From contig JAFQDL010000015.1 of assembly GCA_017399265.1 (NCBI GenBank), positions 1 to 64,000 of the forward strand: a stretch of 64,000 nucleotides of DNA, written 5' to 3'. The translations under genes were made by a program, and so were the position numbers. This document shows, one piece after another, positions 26,359-34,880 of the stretch. This stretch comes from Clostridia bacterium (lineage in GTDB: Bacteria; Bacillota; Clostridia; Christensenellales; UBA1242). The notes under the pieces are model-generated. The model ran no database searches and was not told the DNA's origin. It saw nothing but the letters and a program-made list of their open reading frames with translations. Numbering within the stretch: the first letter of the stretch is position 1; the number at the start of each line of letters is the position of its first letter.

Positions 26359-26706
26359 TTAAATATCGAACTTTACTATATCTCCTGTTACTACAACATC
26401 GGCACCCGTCCCTAATACATTTTTGATTATTACATCACCAGATTTGGCAGAGTTTAAAGTCAAATTTCCTATCTCTTCATTTACTTTGAATATCATATCT
26501 TTAGGTATCATGGTTGATGTCTTGACTGGCAACACTCCCTCTTTGGTCTTGACCAAAGCAGTCAACACCCTTTTGGGAGCAGTGACTTCTTCTTTGCCAT
26601 AGACCTCCCCTCTCACGCAAGTGTTGCCTGTGACTTTGATATCATTGCCTTTTTTTGTCACATCTAATTCACAACCCATTGGGCACATTATACAAATTAA
26701 TTTCAT
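26359..26706 (-). CDS. DUF1667 protein, partner of anaerobic glycerol-3-phosphate dehydrogenase
   Basis: 115 residues. CIMCPMGCEL near the start and CVRGEVYG soon after provide the conserved cysteines of DUF1667, followed by PKRVLTALVKT. This small protein is encoded beside GlpA/GlpB-like flavoproteins in many anaerobic Bacillota and is thought to work with them; its chemistry is not settled, but the CxxxC plus CxxG pattern suggests a metal or Fe-S site. Third gene of an operon with 4-base overlaps. Confidence 0.85.
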   Translation of the reverse strand: MKLICIMCPMGCELDVTKKGNDIKVTGNTCVRGEVYGKEEVTAPKRVLTALVKTKEGVLPVKTSTMIPKDMIFKVNEEIGNLTLNSAKSGDVIIKNVLGTGADVVVTGDIVKFDI

Positions 26707-27926
26707 AACCCCTCCACTGCTAGAGTAACGTCTGATTTTATTACACCCGCTTTAACAGTAATAGTTTGCATTTCTCCAGGAAGAGATGCTAAAACATATT
26801 TCTTTGCTATTACATTGCCAAGATTATCCAATAAGACAAAATTAGTCTTTGTTACTTTTTGCCTGATCCTAAATCGGATTTCTATCTCACAAAGGTTATT
26901 TGTAATACTACTTGGCACCACATAGGATATACCCTTGCCTGCTTCTACCCTATATTCGCAGGATTTTTTCAATTTTCCCTTAGCATATTCACTCGCTTTA
27001 ATTCCAGCAAGTTTAGACTCCAATGCTACATTGTCCACCAAATCATGCACGTGCAAGAAATTACCACAAGCAAACACACCCGATTCCGCAGTTTGTAGAT
27101 TATTATCTACAAAAACACTTTTAGTTACTTTAGACAATGGCAAATCCACCAAATCCGTCTCTGGAACAAGCCCTACAGATAGTACTATCAAATCGCAGGA
27201 CATAAATTTCTTGCTACTATCAATCCTATTGTACTTGTCGTCTACTTGACCATAATATATACCTTCTACCCTGCTAGAACCTACCACGTCGAATATAGAA
27301 GTCTGCATAAGTAGTGGAATATTAAAATCGTCTAAGCATTGTACAATATTTCTTCTCAAACCGCTAGTTGTAGGGTTAATTTCCATCACCGCTTTGACTT
27401 TAGCACCTTGCAAAGTCAATCTACGTGCCATAATCAGTCCTATATCACCACTACCTAATATTACCACTTCTTTGCCAGGCAATTTACCATGAATATTGAC
27501 TAGCCTTTGCGCCTCACCAGCAGTCATAATCCCGCTAGGTCTAGAGCCTGTAAGCAGAATATTACCTGCAGTTCTCTCTCTACAACCCATTGCCAACACC
27601 AATGCTTTGCCATTTATCTCAAAAGCGCCTTTGTCATTACTAACCTCTACATTTGTACCATTTATTTTTGTTACAAATGTATTTGTCATAATTGTGATAT
27701 TTTTTTCTTTTTCCACCAAGTCAATAAATCTTTTTGCAAATTCCGGTCCTGTTAACTCTTCTTTAAAATAATGCAATCCAAAACCATTGTGAATACACTG
27801 TTTTAATATCCCACCAAGAAAGGAATTTCGTTCTATTATTACTGTTTTTGAGCCATTTCTAGCACTTTCTAGTGCTGCACTCATTCCAGCAGGTCCACCA
27901 CCTATTACTATTACATCAAATTTCAT
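26703..27926 (-). CDS. FAD-dependent pyridine-nucleotide oxidoreductase of the glycerol cluster
   Basis: 407 residues. FAD-binding GGGPAGMSAALESARNG at the N-terminus, a second dinucleotide site GSGDIGLIMARRLTLQGA in the middle, and the FAD-closing TAESGVFACGNF later. It belongs to the class encoded between the GlpA-like protein and DUF1667 in clostridial glycerol-3-phosphate operons, where it likely passes electrons from the flavoprotein to NAD(P). Overlaps both neighbours by 4 bases. Confidence 0.85.
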   Translation of the reverse strand: MKFDVIVIGGGPAGMSAALESARNGSKTVIIERNSFLGGILKQCIHNGFGLHYFKEELTGPEFAKRFIDLVEKEKNITIMTNTFVTKINGTNVEVSNDKGAFEINGKALVLAMGCRERTAGNILLTGSRPSGIMTAGEAQRLVNIHGKLPGKEVVILGSGDIGLIMARRLTLQGAKVKAVMEINPTTSGLRRNIVQCLDDFNIPLLMQTSIFDVVGSSRVEGIYYGQVDDKYNRIDSSKKFMSCDLIVLSVGLVPETDLVDLPLSKVTKSVFVDNNLQTAESGVFACGNFLHVHDLVDNVALESKLAGIKASEYAKGKLKKSCEYRVEAGKGISYVVPSSITNNLCEIEIRFRIRQKVTKTNFVLLDNLGNVIAKKYVLASLPGEMQTITVKAGVIKSDVTLAVEGL

Positions 27927-29350
27927 TTTGTTTCTCCTTTTGATGTGATATTGCCAACTATATAATTACTACCGACTTTTTCCTTACATACTTGGTCCAA
28001 GAATATATTATTTTCTTTTGCAAGAATTTTTGCTACTTTATCGTTACAAAAACCACCTTGACACCTACCCATTCCCGCTCTTACTCTACGTTTAATACCG
28101 TCCATTGTCATTGGTCTAATAGGTCTATTAATAGCATCTTTTATTTCACCTAAAGAGATACCCTCACACTTACACACAATCTTTCCATAATCGCTATTTT
28201 TTGCAATTAGTTTATTCTTTTCTGCTATAGACAATTGCCCTAATTTAGTATAAGGCGTAATACTTTGCAATTTAACATTTTTTGGCTTTAATCCTAGCAA
28301 ATTGAACACATATTTTGCTATTGCAGGAGCAGAACTAAGACCGGGAGAACAAATACCCGCGATATTTATTACACCATCTTGCAATTTGCTTTTCTCTACT
28401 ACAAAATCATGCCCTATTATACTCCTTACGCCAGAGAATATACGTATAGTTTTGCTTAAGTTAACATTGGTTAACATATTGCTCACCTTAGTTGCAATAT
28501 CTTTCAAACCAGCACTGGTTGTAATGGTCTTGTCATCACTTACATAACTAGTAGGACCTACTAATATATTCCCACTAATTGTTGGAGTGACTAATACCCC
28601 TTTACCAGCTTTTGATGGCATTGGGAAAATAGTACTTGGCACTATATCTTTTTCACTATGATCTAGTACGTAATATTCTCCTCTTCTATATTCTATATCA
28701 TATTTTTCTGCACCCAAGATATCTGCCACTTCGTTATATTTAGTACCAGTTGAGTTAATAATATTTCTTGCATACACTGTATCAATACCGTTAGATAGCG
28801 CAAATACACCACTAGACTTAGTTACACGATTTAACTCAAAGTTAAAATATATCTCCCCGCCATTTAGCACACCCTCTTCTGCAAGGCAAATTGTGTAAAA
28901 ATACGGATCTATAATATATGCATTGTCTGCTTTTAAAGCATAGGTAATATTATCTGCTATGCTTGGAACTTCTTTTTTTAATTTATCCCTATTTAATTTA
29001 TGTAATCCTGTTACTCCATTTTTCTTACCACGAGCAATGAGTTCGTCTATCACCTTCTCGTCGTCTCCAACCACATATGCTCCACATTTCTTTAAATCCA
29101 CATGTAGTCTTTCACAAATACTTGGGAATAATTTATTACCCTCTACATTGAATTTTGCCTTCAAAGTATTCGGCTCTGCATCAAATCCCGCGTGAATAAG
29201 CCCAGAATTGGCTTTGGTTGTACCAACTGAGACATCTAACTCTTTTTCAATAATAGCACAAGTATATCCATTTGAGATTAACTCATTAAATACACTTACA
29301 CCTACTACTCCACCACCTATTACAACTGCATCAAATACTCTATTTTCCAT
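27923..29350 (-). CDS. GlpA-like glycerol-3-phosphate dehydrogenase with C-terminal Fe-S domain
   Basis: 475 residues. N-terminal FAD motif VIGGGVVGVSVFNEL, DAO-type oxidase fold with GLIHAGFDAEP, and a C-terminal BFD-like [2Fe-2S] domain with four cysteines (CKCEG, then GRCQGGFC). Proteins of this plan oxidise glycerol-3-phosphate to dihydroxyacetone phosphate. First gene of the minus-strand trio; it is divergent from glycerol kinase, which makes its substrate, with 128 bases between them for shared control. Confidence 0.8.
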   Translation of the reverse strand: MENRVFDAVVIGGGVVGVSVFNELISNGYTCAIIEKELDVSVGTTKANSGLIHAGFDAEPNTLKAKFNVEGNKLFPSICERLHVDLKKCGAYVVGDDEKVIDELIARGKKNGVTGLHKLNRDKLKKEVPSIADNITYALKADNAYIIDPYFYTICLAEEGVLNGGEIYFNFELNRVTKSSGVFALSNGIDTVYARNIINSTGTKYNEVADILGAEKYDIEYRRGEYYVLDHSEKDIVPSTIFPMPSKAGKGVLVTPTISGNILVGPTSYVSDDKTITTSAGLKDIATKVSNMLTNVNLSKTIRIFSGVRSIIGHDFVVEKSKLQDGVINIAGICSPGLSSAPAIAKYVFNLLGLKPKNVKLQSITPYTKLGQLSIAEKNKLIAKNSDYGKIVCKCEGISLGEIKDAINRPIRPMTMDGIKRRVRAGMGRCQGGFCNDKVAKILAKENNIFLDQVCKEKVGSNYIVGNITSKGETK

Positions 29351-29449
29351 TACTATCTCCTTAAAGCTTTCCTAGATATTGTAGTATCTATTCATTTTTT
29401 AGTCAAATTTTATTATTATTTTTTACTTTTTATATTTTTATATTTGTGA

Positions 29450-29455
29450 TATAAT
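29450..29455 (+). promoter_or_regulatory. -10 box of the glycerol kinase promoter
   Basis: TATAAT at 29450-29455, 24 bases before the ATG at 29479; no good -35 box stands 17 bases upstream, which suggests an activator or a weak promoter. Confidence 0.45.
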
Positions 29456-29478
29456 CAAAAAAAAATGGAGATAGAAAA

Positions 29479-30951
29479 ATGGGAAAATATATAATTGCAC
29501 TTGACGAAGGCACCACCAGTCTTCGTACCGTTCTTTATGACATTAACGAAAAAAAGATTGTCAAAGTAAGCCAAAAGCCTTTTAAGCAGTTTTATCCTAA
29601 ATCTGGTTGGGTAGAACAAGATGCTAATGAGATATGGACAAAACAAAAAGAAACTTTGGACGATATCTTACACAATATTAATCAAAATGATGTAATAGGT
29701 CTGGGGCTGACTAACCAAAGAGAAACAGTTGTAGCATGGAACAAGACTACTGGAGAGCCAATATATAATGCGATTGTTTGGCAATGCAAAAGAACCAGCA
29801 AAGAGATTAATAAACTACCTACGAATATTAAGAGAAAGATTAAGAACAAAACCGGACTTATCGCAGACGCATATTTTAGTGCCAGCAAAATGAAATGGAT
29901 ACTTACTAATATCCCTGAAGCAAAAAAACTAGCTGCAGCAGATAATTTATGCTTAGGCACAATAGATAGCTTCTTAGCATACAAGCTAACTGGACAATTC
30001 GTCACCGACACAACAAATGCCAGCAGAACCATGTTATTCAACATCAATACTCTTTCATGGGACGACGAATTATTAAAAATATTTGGAGTACCAAAGAATA
30101 CTTTACCTAAAGTTGTGTCTTGCAACGAAAATATTGGCAAATGCCTAGACTACACTTTTGACCTTTGCGGTATGATTGGTGACCAACAATCCAGTATGTT
30201 TGGTCAAGCATGTTTCAAAAAAGGCATGACAAAAGCAACTTATGGAACTGGCTGCTTTATACTTATGAATGTTGGCAACACCCCATCTAAAGCAAAGAAT
30301 GTATTATCAACAATCGGTTATACTATTGATGGCAAAACTACTTATGCACTCGAAGGAAGCGTATTCTCTGCATGCAATGCAATAGATTGGTTAAAGAATA
30401 ATTTATGCTTCTACGAAGATGTGGCACAAACAGCCGAAATATGCACAAGCATCCCATCTACTGATGGTGTGTATTTTGTACCAGCATTCTCTGGCCTTGG
30501 AGCTCCTTACTGGGACGGGTTTAGCAAAGGCACTATTACAGGTATGACACTTGCTACCAACAAAGCACACCTAATTAGAGCTTGCTTTGAATCAATTGCA
30601 TACAACACCTATGCCATAATAAAAGATATGTCTCTTAACTCCTGCCCTATCAAAGAACTACACGTAGACGGAGGCGGAAGCAAGAACTCATTCCTATTAC
30701 AATTTCAGTCAGACATAATACAACGAAACGTATTAAAGAGCAAAGAATCAGAAAGTACAGTACTAGGTGCTGTGTATATGGTTGCCGTATGCAAAAAAAT
30801 ATTTAACATTCAAGATATTGCCAAAATGTATACATCTAGTGTCACAGTCACACCAAAAATAACCATCAAGGAACGAAACACATTATACAAAGGCTGGGAA
30901 AACGCAATAAAGATTGTAAAATATGATTCTAAGAAAAGGAGAGAGAAATGA
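29479..30951 (+). CDS. glpK: Glycerol kinase
   Basis: 490 residues, typical length, ATG after GGAG. FGGY kinase motifs: LDEGTTSLRTVLYD (phosphate loop), LTNQRETVVAWNK (glycerol-binding Arg-Glu), GMIGDQQSSMFGQ (catalytic Asp) and YGTGCFILMN. It phosphorylates glycerol to glycerol-3-phosphate in the cytoplasm. The following lipase gene overlaps its stop by 4 bases and can supply glycerol; the divergent flavoproteins can consume the product. No glycerol facilitator gene is present in the window. Confidence 0.95.
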   Translation: MGKYIIALDEGTTSLRTVLYDINEKKIVKVSQKPFKQFYPKSGWVEQDANEIWTKQKETLDDILHNINQNDVIGLGLTNQRETVVAWNKTTGEPIYNAIVWQCKRTSKEINKLPTNIKRKIKNKTGLIADAYFSASKMKWILTNIPEAKKLAAADNLCLGTIDSFLAYKLTGQFVTDTTNASRTMLFNINTLSWDDELLKIFGVPKNTLPKVVSCNENIGKCLDYTFDLCGMIGDQQSSMFGQACFKKGMTKATYGTGCFILMNVGNTPSKAKNVLSTIGYTIDGKTTYALEGSVFSACNAIDWLKNNLCFYEDVAQTAEICTSIPSTDGVYFVPAFSGLGAPYWDGFSKGTITGMTLATNKAHLIRACFESIAYNTYAIIKDMSLNSCPIKELHVDGGGSKNSFLLQFQSDIIQRNVLKSKESESTVLGAVYMVAVCKKIFNIQDIAKMYTSSVTVTPKITIKERNTLYKGWENAIKIVKYDSKKRREK

Positions 30952-31832
30952 AAAACTTAAACATCACTTCTATCGACGGGCTAGAACTTAAAGGATACTT
31001 ATTCGATGAGGTAAAAAATCCAAAAGGAATTATACAAATAATACATGGCATGCAAGAACATGGGCTAAGATATGAGGATACCTGCAAGCACTTTAACGAG
31101 GCTGGATATATTGCATTTGTATCAGATTTGCGTGGTCACGGACACACAGCAATAGACGAAAAACATTTAGGTCAAGACGATGGTGATATATTCTCACTAA
31201 CCGTTCATGACCAAATCACTATTTCAGAAAAACTTATAGAATTATTTCCTAATCTTCCGCTATATATATTCGGTCACTCATATGGATCATTTATTACTCA
31301 GAAATATATCCAAGTATGCCCTCTTGCAAATAAGGCTATTATCTGTGGAACCACAAATGGTAGTAACTTAATAATGAAATTTGGTCGTATAATAGCATGG
31401 TTTACAAAACTAAAAAATGGCAAACACGGCAAAGCAGCATTGATTGAAAACATGAGTCTAAAATCTTATGGCAAAGGATTTGAAGATGGCAACTGGCTAT
31501 CTCAAGATAACGAAGTTTGGGAAAAATACAAAGCAGACAAATACTGCGGAACACCTTTCCCTGTAAGTTTTTACGCTAGCTTGTTTAGAAATATGGGCAA
31601 ACTTAACAAAGGCATAAAAGAGATACCTAAAGAAACTAAAATATTACTTATATATGGTGACAAAGACCCTGTAGGAAGCAATGGCAAAGAAATAATAAAA
31701 CTAGAGAAACTGTACAAAAAAGCAAACTTAGATGTGACTCTAAAAGCTTATTCAAACTGCCGCCACGAACTACTTAATGAAATAATAAAAGATGATGTCA
31801 GAAAAGACATAATAGATTTTTATAATAAATAA
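30948..31832 (+). CDS. Alpha/beta hydrolase, monoacylglycerol-lipase-like
   Basis: 294 residues, without signal peptide, so cytoplasmic. The family pattern is complete: oxyanion region IIHGMQEHGLRYED, VSDLRGHGHT, nucleophile Ser111 in GHSYGS, Asp240 in GDKDPVG and His273 in NCRHELL. This resembles monoacylglycerol lipases and lysophospholipases (serine aminopeptidase S33 group). Translational coupling to glycerol kinase supports release of glycerol from acylglycerols. Confidence 0.8.
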   Translation: MKNLNITSIDGLELKGYLFDEVKNPKGIIQIIHGMQEHGLRYEDTCKHFNEAGYIAFVSDLRGHGHTAIDEKHLGQDDGDIFSLTVHDQITISEKLIELFPNLPLYIFGHSYGSFITQKYIQVCPLANKAIICGTTNGSNLIMKFGRIIAWFTKLKNGKHGKAALIENMSLKSYGKGFEDGNWLSQDNEVWEKYKADKYCGTPFPVSFYASLFRNMGKLNKGIKEIPKETKILLIYGDKDPVGSNGKEIIKLEKLYKKANLDVTLKAYSNCRHELLNEIIKDDVRKDIIDFYNK

Positions 31833-31870
31833 AAAAAGAACACTGCAAGTAATTTTTTGCAGTGTTTTAT
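31832..31870. terminator. Bidirectional terminator (copy 1)
   Basis: AACACTGCA (31839-31847) pairs with TGCAGTGTT (31858-31866), with A-run and T-run flanks. An almost identical hairpin stands at 32833-32865. Confidence 0.85.
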
Positions 31871-32301
31871 TAATACCTACCTATCAGATAATCAACCGAC
31901 ACATCTAGATTACTAGCAATTATTATTAATAATTTAACACTCGGACATTTCCCATAATCTCTCCAATGCCTTAAAGAAGACTCACCAAATCCGCATTTTT
32001 GAGCAAACTTCCAATGTGATATTTTATTTTGCTTTAAAGCCTCTAGATATCTTGGAACAAACTTTGTCAAATCATATCCAACATATTCTTTGTAATAATT
32101 AATTTCTGATATCCCAAATAAATAATCTAAACTACATTTGAAATAATTAGATAATTTAACAGCAGTATCAATAGTAGGCAAAACACCTTTTAGATAATCA
32201 CTATATTGTGTAGTTGAAATCTCACTATCTCTACTTATAGCCCTTAAAGACTTTTCCTTTTCTTCTATTAATTCTTTTATAATATCCTTAAATTCTTCCA
32301 T
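31870..32301 (-). CDS. Regulator with two Cro/CI-type HTH domains
   Basis: 143 residues. Two XRE-like helix-turn-helix units in tandem: residues about 5-65 (SLRAISRDSEISTTQYSDYL, then YFKCSLDYLFG) and about 85-143 (ISHWKFAQKCGFGESSLRHW, then NLDVSVDYLIG). Each ends with the common SxDYL(I/F)G closing turn, so the protein looks like a fused dimer of a small repressor. It is divergent from two micro-protein genes, with a perfect palindrome between. Confidence 0.8.
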   Translation of the reverse strand: MEEFKDIIKELIEEKEKSLRAISRDSEISTTQYSDYLKGVLPTIDTAVKLSNYFKCSLDYLFGISEINYYKEYVGYDLTKFVPRYLEALKQNKISHWKFAQKCGFGESSLRHWRDYGKCPSVKLLIIIASNLDVSVDYLIGRY

Positions 32302-32392
32302 TATTATTTATTTTTCCTATTTATCGACATTTTTATCAAAAACAAGTCATTATTAGACTTTCTTTTATATTTAATTTTATAAAAAAATAGTG

Positions 32393-32427
32393 TATAATAT
32401 GCATATGTAAGGCATTTAACTAGTTAA
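32393..32427 (+). promoter_or_regulatory. -10 box with downstream palindromic operator candidate
   Basis: TATAAT at 32393-32398, then the perfect palindrome TTAACTAGTTAA at 32416-32427, about 12-15 bases past the expected start of transcription. Its place in the divergent gap next to a double-HTH gene makes it a likely repressor site. Confidence 0.5.
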
Positions 32428-32453
32428 CAAACTTACAAACTATAAGGAGGAAT

Positions 32454-32612
32454 ATGGTAATGTCAAAAGAAGAATTTTTAGATACTTTTTTACTTGATTT
32501 GACAAATATGCTAAAAATCGAACTAGCCAATAAAGTATGTAGGAAAAACGATAGTATATTTGTAGTACTAGAAAATAATACAGCCAAAATCACAGCAAAA
32601 CTTATAAATTAG
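32454..32612 (+). CDS. 52-residue micro-protein
   Basis: ATG at 32454 after the strong ribosome binding site AAGGAGG; a second in-frame ATG follows at 32460. The product starts MVMSKEEFLDTFLLDL, is helical at the N-terminus, then beta (SIFVVLENNTAKITAKLIN). No signal or membrane part. Followed after 8 bases by a second small gene, so they form a two-gene operon. Confidence 0.6.
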   Translation: MVMSKEEFLDTFLLDLTNMLKIELANKVCRKNDSIFVVLENNTAKITAKLIN

Positions 32613-32620
32613 GAGAAAAT

Positions 32621-32827
32621 ATGAAAGAATATATTAATAATCATAATTGGGGCTCTTTTGATAGCATAGACAAAATAAAAAAACTAACATTAAGAAATTT
32701 TAACGACTTAAAGAAGTATTTGGAGATGTTTTCACAAATAATCTTTGAAGCTAAGATATCAAAAAATCTTATTTTAGATTTTTTTAATGGAAAATATCTC
32801 ATTCAATTAGAATTAAATCAAATATAG
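32621..32827 (+). CDS. 68-residue small protein, unknown function
   Basis: ATG after AGGAG. Starts MKEYINNHNWGSFDSIDK; mainly helical, weakly basic. No recognised domain. It shares an operon with the 52-residue gene; size, pairing and a divergent repressor would suit a toxin-antitoxin or phage-remnant module, but no known toxin family is visible. Confidence 0.55.
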   Translation: MKEYINNHNWGSFDSIDKIKKLTLRNFNDLKKYLEMFSQIIFEAKISKNLILDFFNGKYLIQLELNQI

Positions 32828-32832
32828 CAAAG

Positions 32833-32865
32833 AACACTGCAAATAATTTTTGCAGTGTTTTTTTA
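32833..32865 (+). terminator. Terminator (copy 2)
   Basis: AACACTGCA (32833-32841) pairs with TGCAGTGTT (32851-32859), then a T-run. It matches the terminator at 31839-31866 almost base for base. Confidence 0.85.
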
Positions 32866-32905
32866 TCTATTCACCAATTATTGTAAACACTCATACAATA
32901 TAGAG

Positions 32906-32930
32906 GATTGTGGAACGCAATTCTACAATC
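32906..32930 (+). promoter_or_regulatory. Hairpin in the region before the collagen-like gene
   Basis: GATTGTGGAA (32906-32915), loop CGCAA, TTCTACAATC (32921-32930), one G-U pair. A short A-run follows instead of T, so it is not a forward terminator. It could be an mRNA leader structure or an operator. Confidence 0.4.
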
Positions 32931-33052
32931 TAAAAAAGCAATATTAACAACAAAATCAATCAGCAAATTACAGGTACGTTATTTTGTGAGTTTGGGCAGC
33001 TAATAACCTTAGTTGGTAAAGAGATATTGCAAAGGTATCTTATTTGTTGTTA

Positions 33053-33695
<643 letters not shown>

Positions 33696-33712
33696 GTTAG
33701 AAACTTTATATT

Positions 33713-33746
33713 AGTCCAATGTAATATATCTCATTGGACTTTTTTA
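33713..33746 (+). terminator. Terminator after the collagen-like gene
   Basis: AGTCCAATG (33713-33721) pairs with CATTGGACT (33732-33740), then six T. Confidence 0.9.
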
Positions 33747-33761
33747 TAAAATAGGAGATAT

Positions 33762-34841
33762 ATGAAAAGTATCAGTTTATGTATGATTGTAAAGAATGAG
33801 GAAAAGGTATTAGAAAGGGTTTTAAAAAACGCCAAAATATATGCTGATGAAATTATAATCGTAGATACCGGTTCTACAGACAACACAATAGAAATTGCAA
33901 AAAAATATACAGACAAAGTATATGATTTTGAATGGTGCGACGACTTTGCTGCTGCTAGAAATTATTCTTTTTCTCTTGCAAAAAGTGATTACATTATGTG
34001 GTTAGATGCTGACGATATAGTTCCAGAAGATACGGCATTATATATATCTAATCTAAAAAGTATTATGGATAAAGATGTATATATGCTAAAATACACCAAT
34101 GGCTTTAGAGATAACGGAGAAGCAATATTTTCTTACTATAGAGAGAGAATTATTAGAAACTCACGATTAGCAATATGGAAAGGTGCTGTGCATGAATGCA
34201 TCACCCCTTTTGGCGAAGTTGAAAGAGTGAATAAATCAATTGAACACCACTCAATCAAAACGACCAAGTCTAGACGAAACCTAGACATCTATATTAAGAC
34301 TAAAAAAACAAGAAATTTAACACCTCGCGAACAATACTATATGGGAAGAGAATATTATGATAATCAAGAATACTCTGATTGTATTAACACCCTTCAAACT
34401 TTTTTAACAGAAGGCAAGGGGTGGGTGGAAAACAATATAGATGCCTGTGTGGTCATATCCAATGCATACAATATATTAAATCAAAAAGAAAAAGAGTTAG
34501 ATTATCTACTAATGACATTTCGTTTCGACCAACCCAGAGCAAACGTATGTTATTATATAGGAAACTATTTTTTTGATAAGCGGGATTATTATTTGGCAAT
34601 ATATTGGTATAATATGTCAATAACCTGCAATGACGTATCAAGTAAAGGTGCATTTGTACACAAAGACTACTACGATTATTTACCTTACTTGCAACTATGT
34701 CTAGCATATTTCAAACTCAATAATATCGCAAAAGCATATAATTATAATGAATTAGCATATTCAATATATCAAAACGAAACTACTACTAACAATAGACAAT
34801 TCTTTATAGACAACTATCCTCAGTTAATTAATGAAGTTTAA
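33762..34841 (+). CDS. Family 2 glycosyltransferase with C-terminal TPR-like region
   Basis: 359 residues. GT-A fold at the N-terminus: SLCMIVKNEEKVLERVL, nucleotide-binding DTGSTDNT (35-42) and WLDADD (80-85). From about residue 190 on, helical repeats with the Tyr/Ala spacing of tetratricopeptides (YYMGREYYDNQEYSDCI, then YYIGNYFFDKRDYYLAI). This SunS-like plan is common in transferases that modify proteins. Being next to a Thr-rich collagen-like gene, it probably glycosylates that protein; this is inference. Confidence 0.85.
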   Translation: MKSISLCMIVKNEEKVLERVLKNAKIYADEIIIVDTGSTDNTIEIAKKYTDKVYDFEWCDDFAAARNYSFSLAKSDYIMWLDADDIVPEDTALYISNLKSIMDKDVYMLKYTNGFRDNGEAIFSYYRERIIRNSRLAIWKGAVHECITPFGEVERVNKSIEHHSIKTTKSRRNLDIYIKTKKTRNLTPREQYYMGREYYDNQEYSDCINTLQTFLTEGKGWVENNIDACVVISNAYNILNQKEKELDYLLMTFRFDQPRANVCYYIGNYFFDKRDYYLAIYWYNMSITCNDVSSKGAFVHKDYYDYLPYLQLCLAYFKLNNIAKAYNYNELAYSIYQNETTTNNRQFFIDNYPQLINEV

Positions 34842-34874
34842 AAAAATTACATGTTATACTACATGTAATTTTTC
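34842..34874. terminator. Bidirectional terminator
   Basis: AAAAATTACATG (34842-34853) pairs with CATGTAATTTTT (34862-34873) between convergent genes. Confidence 0.85.
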
Positions 34875-34880
34875 TTACAT

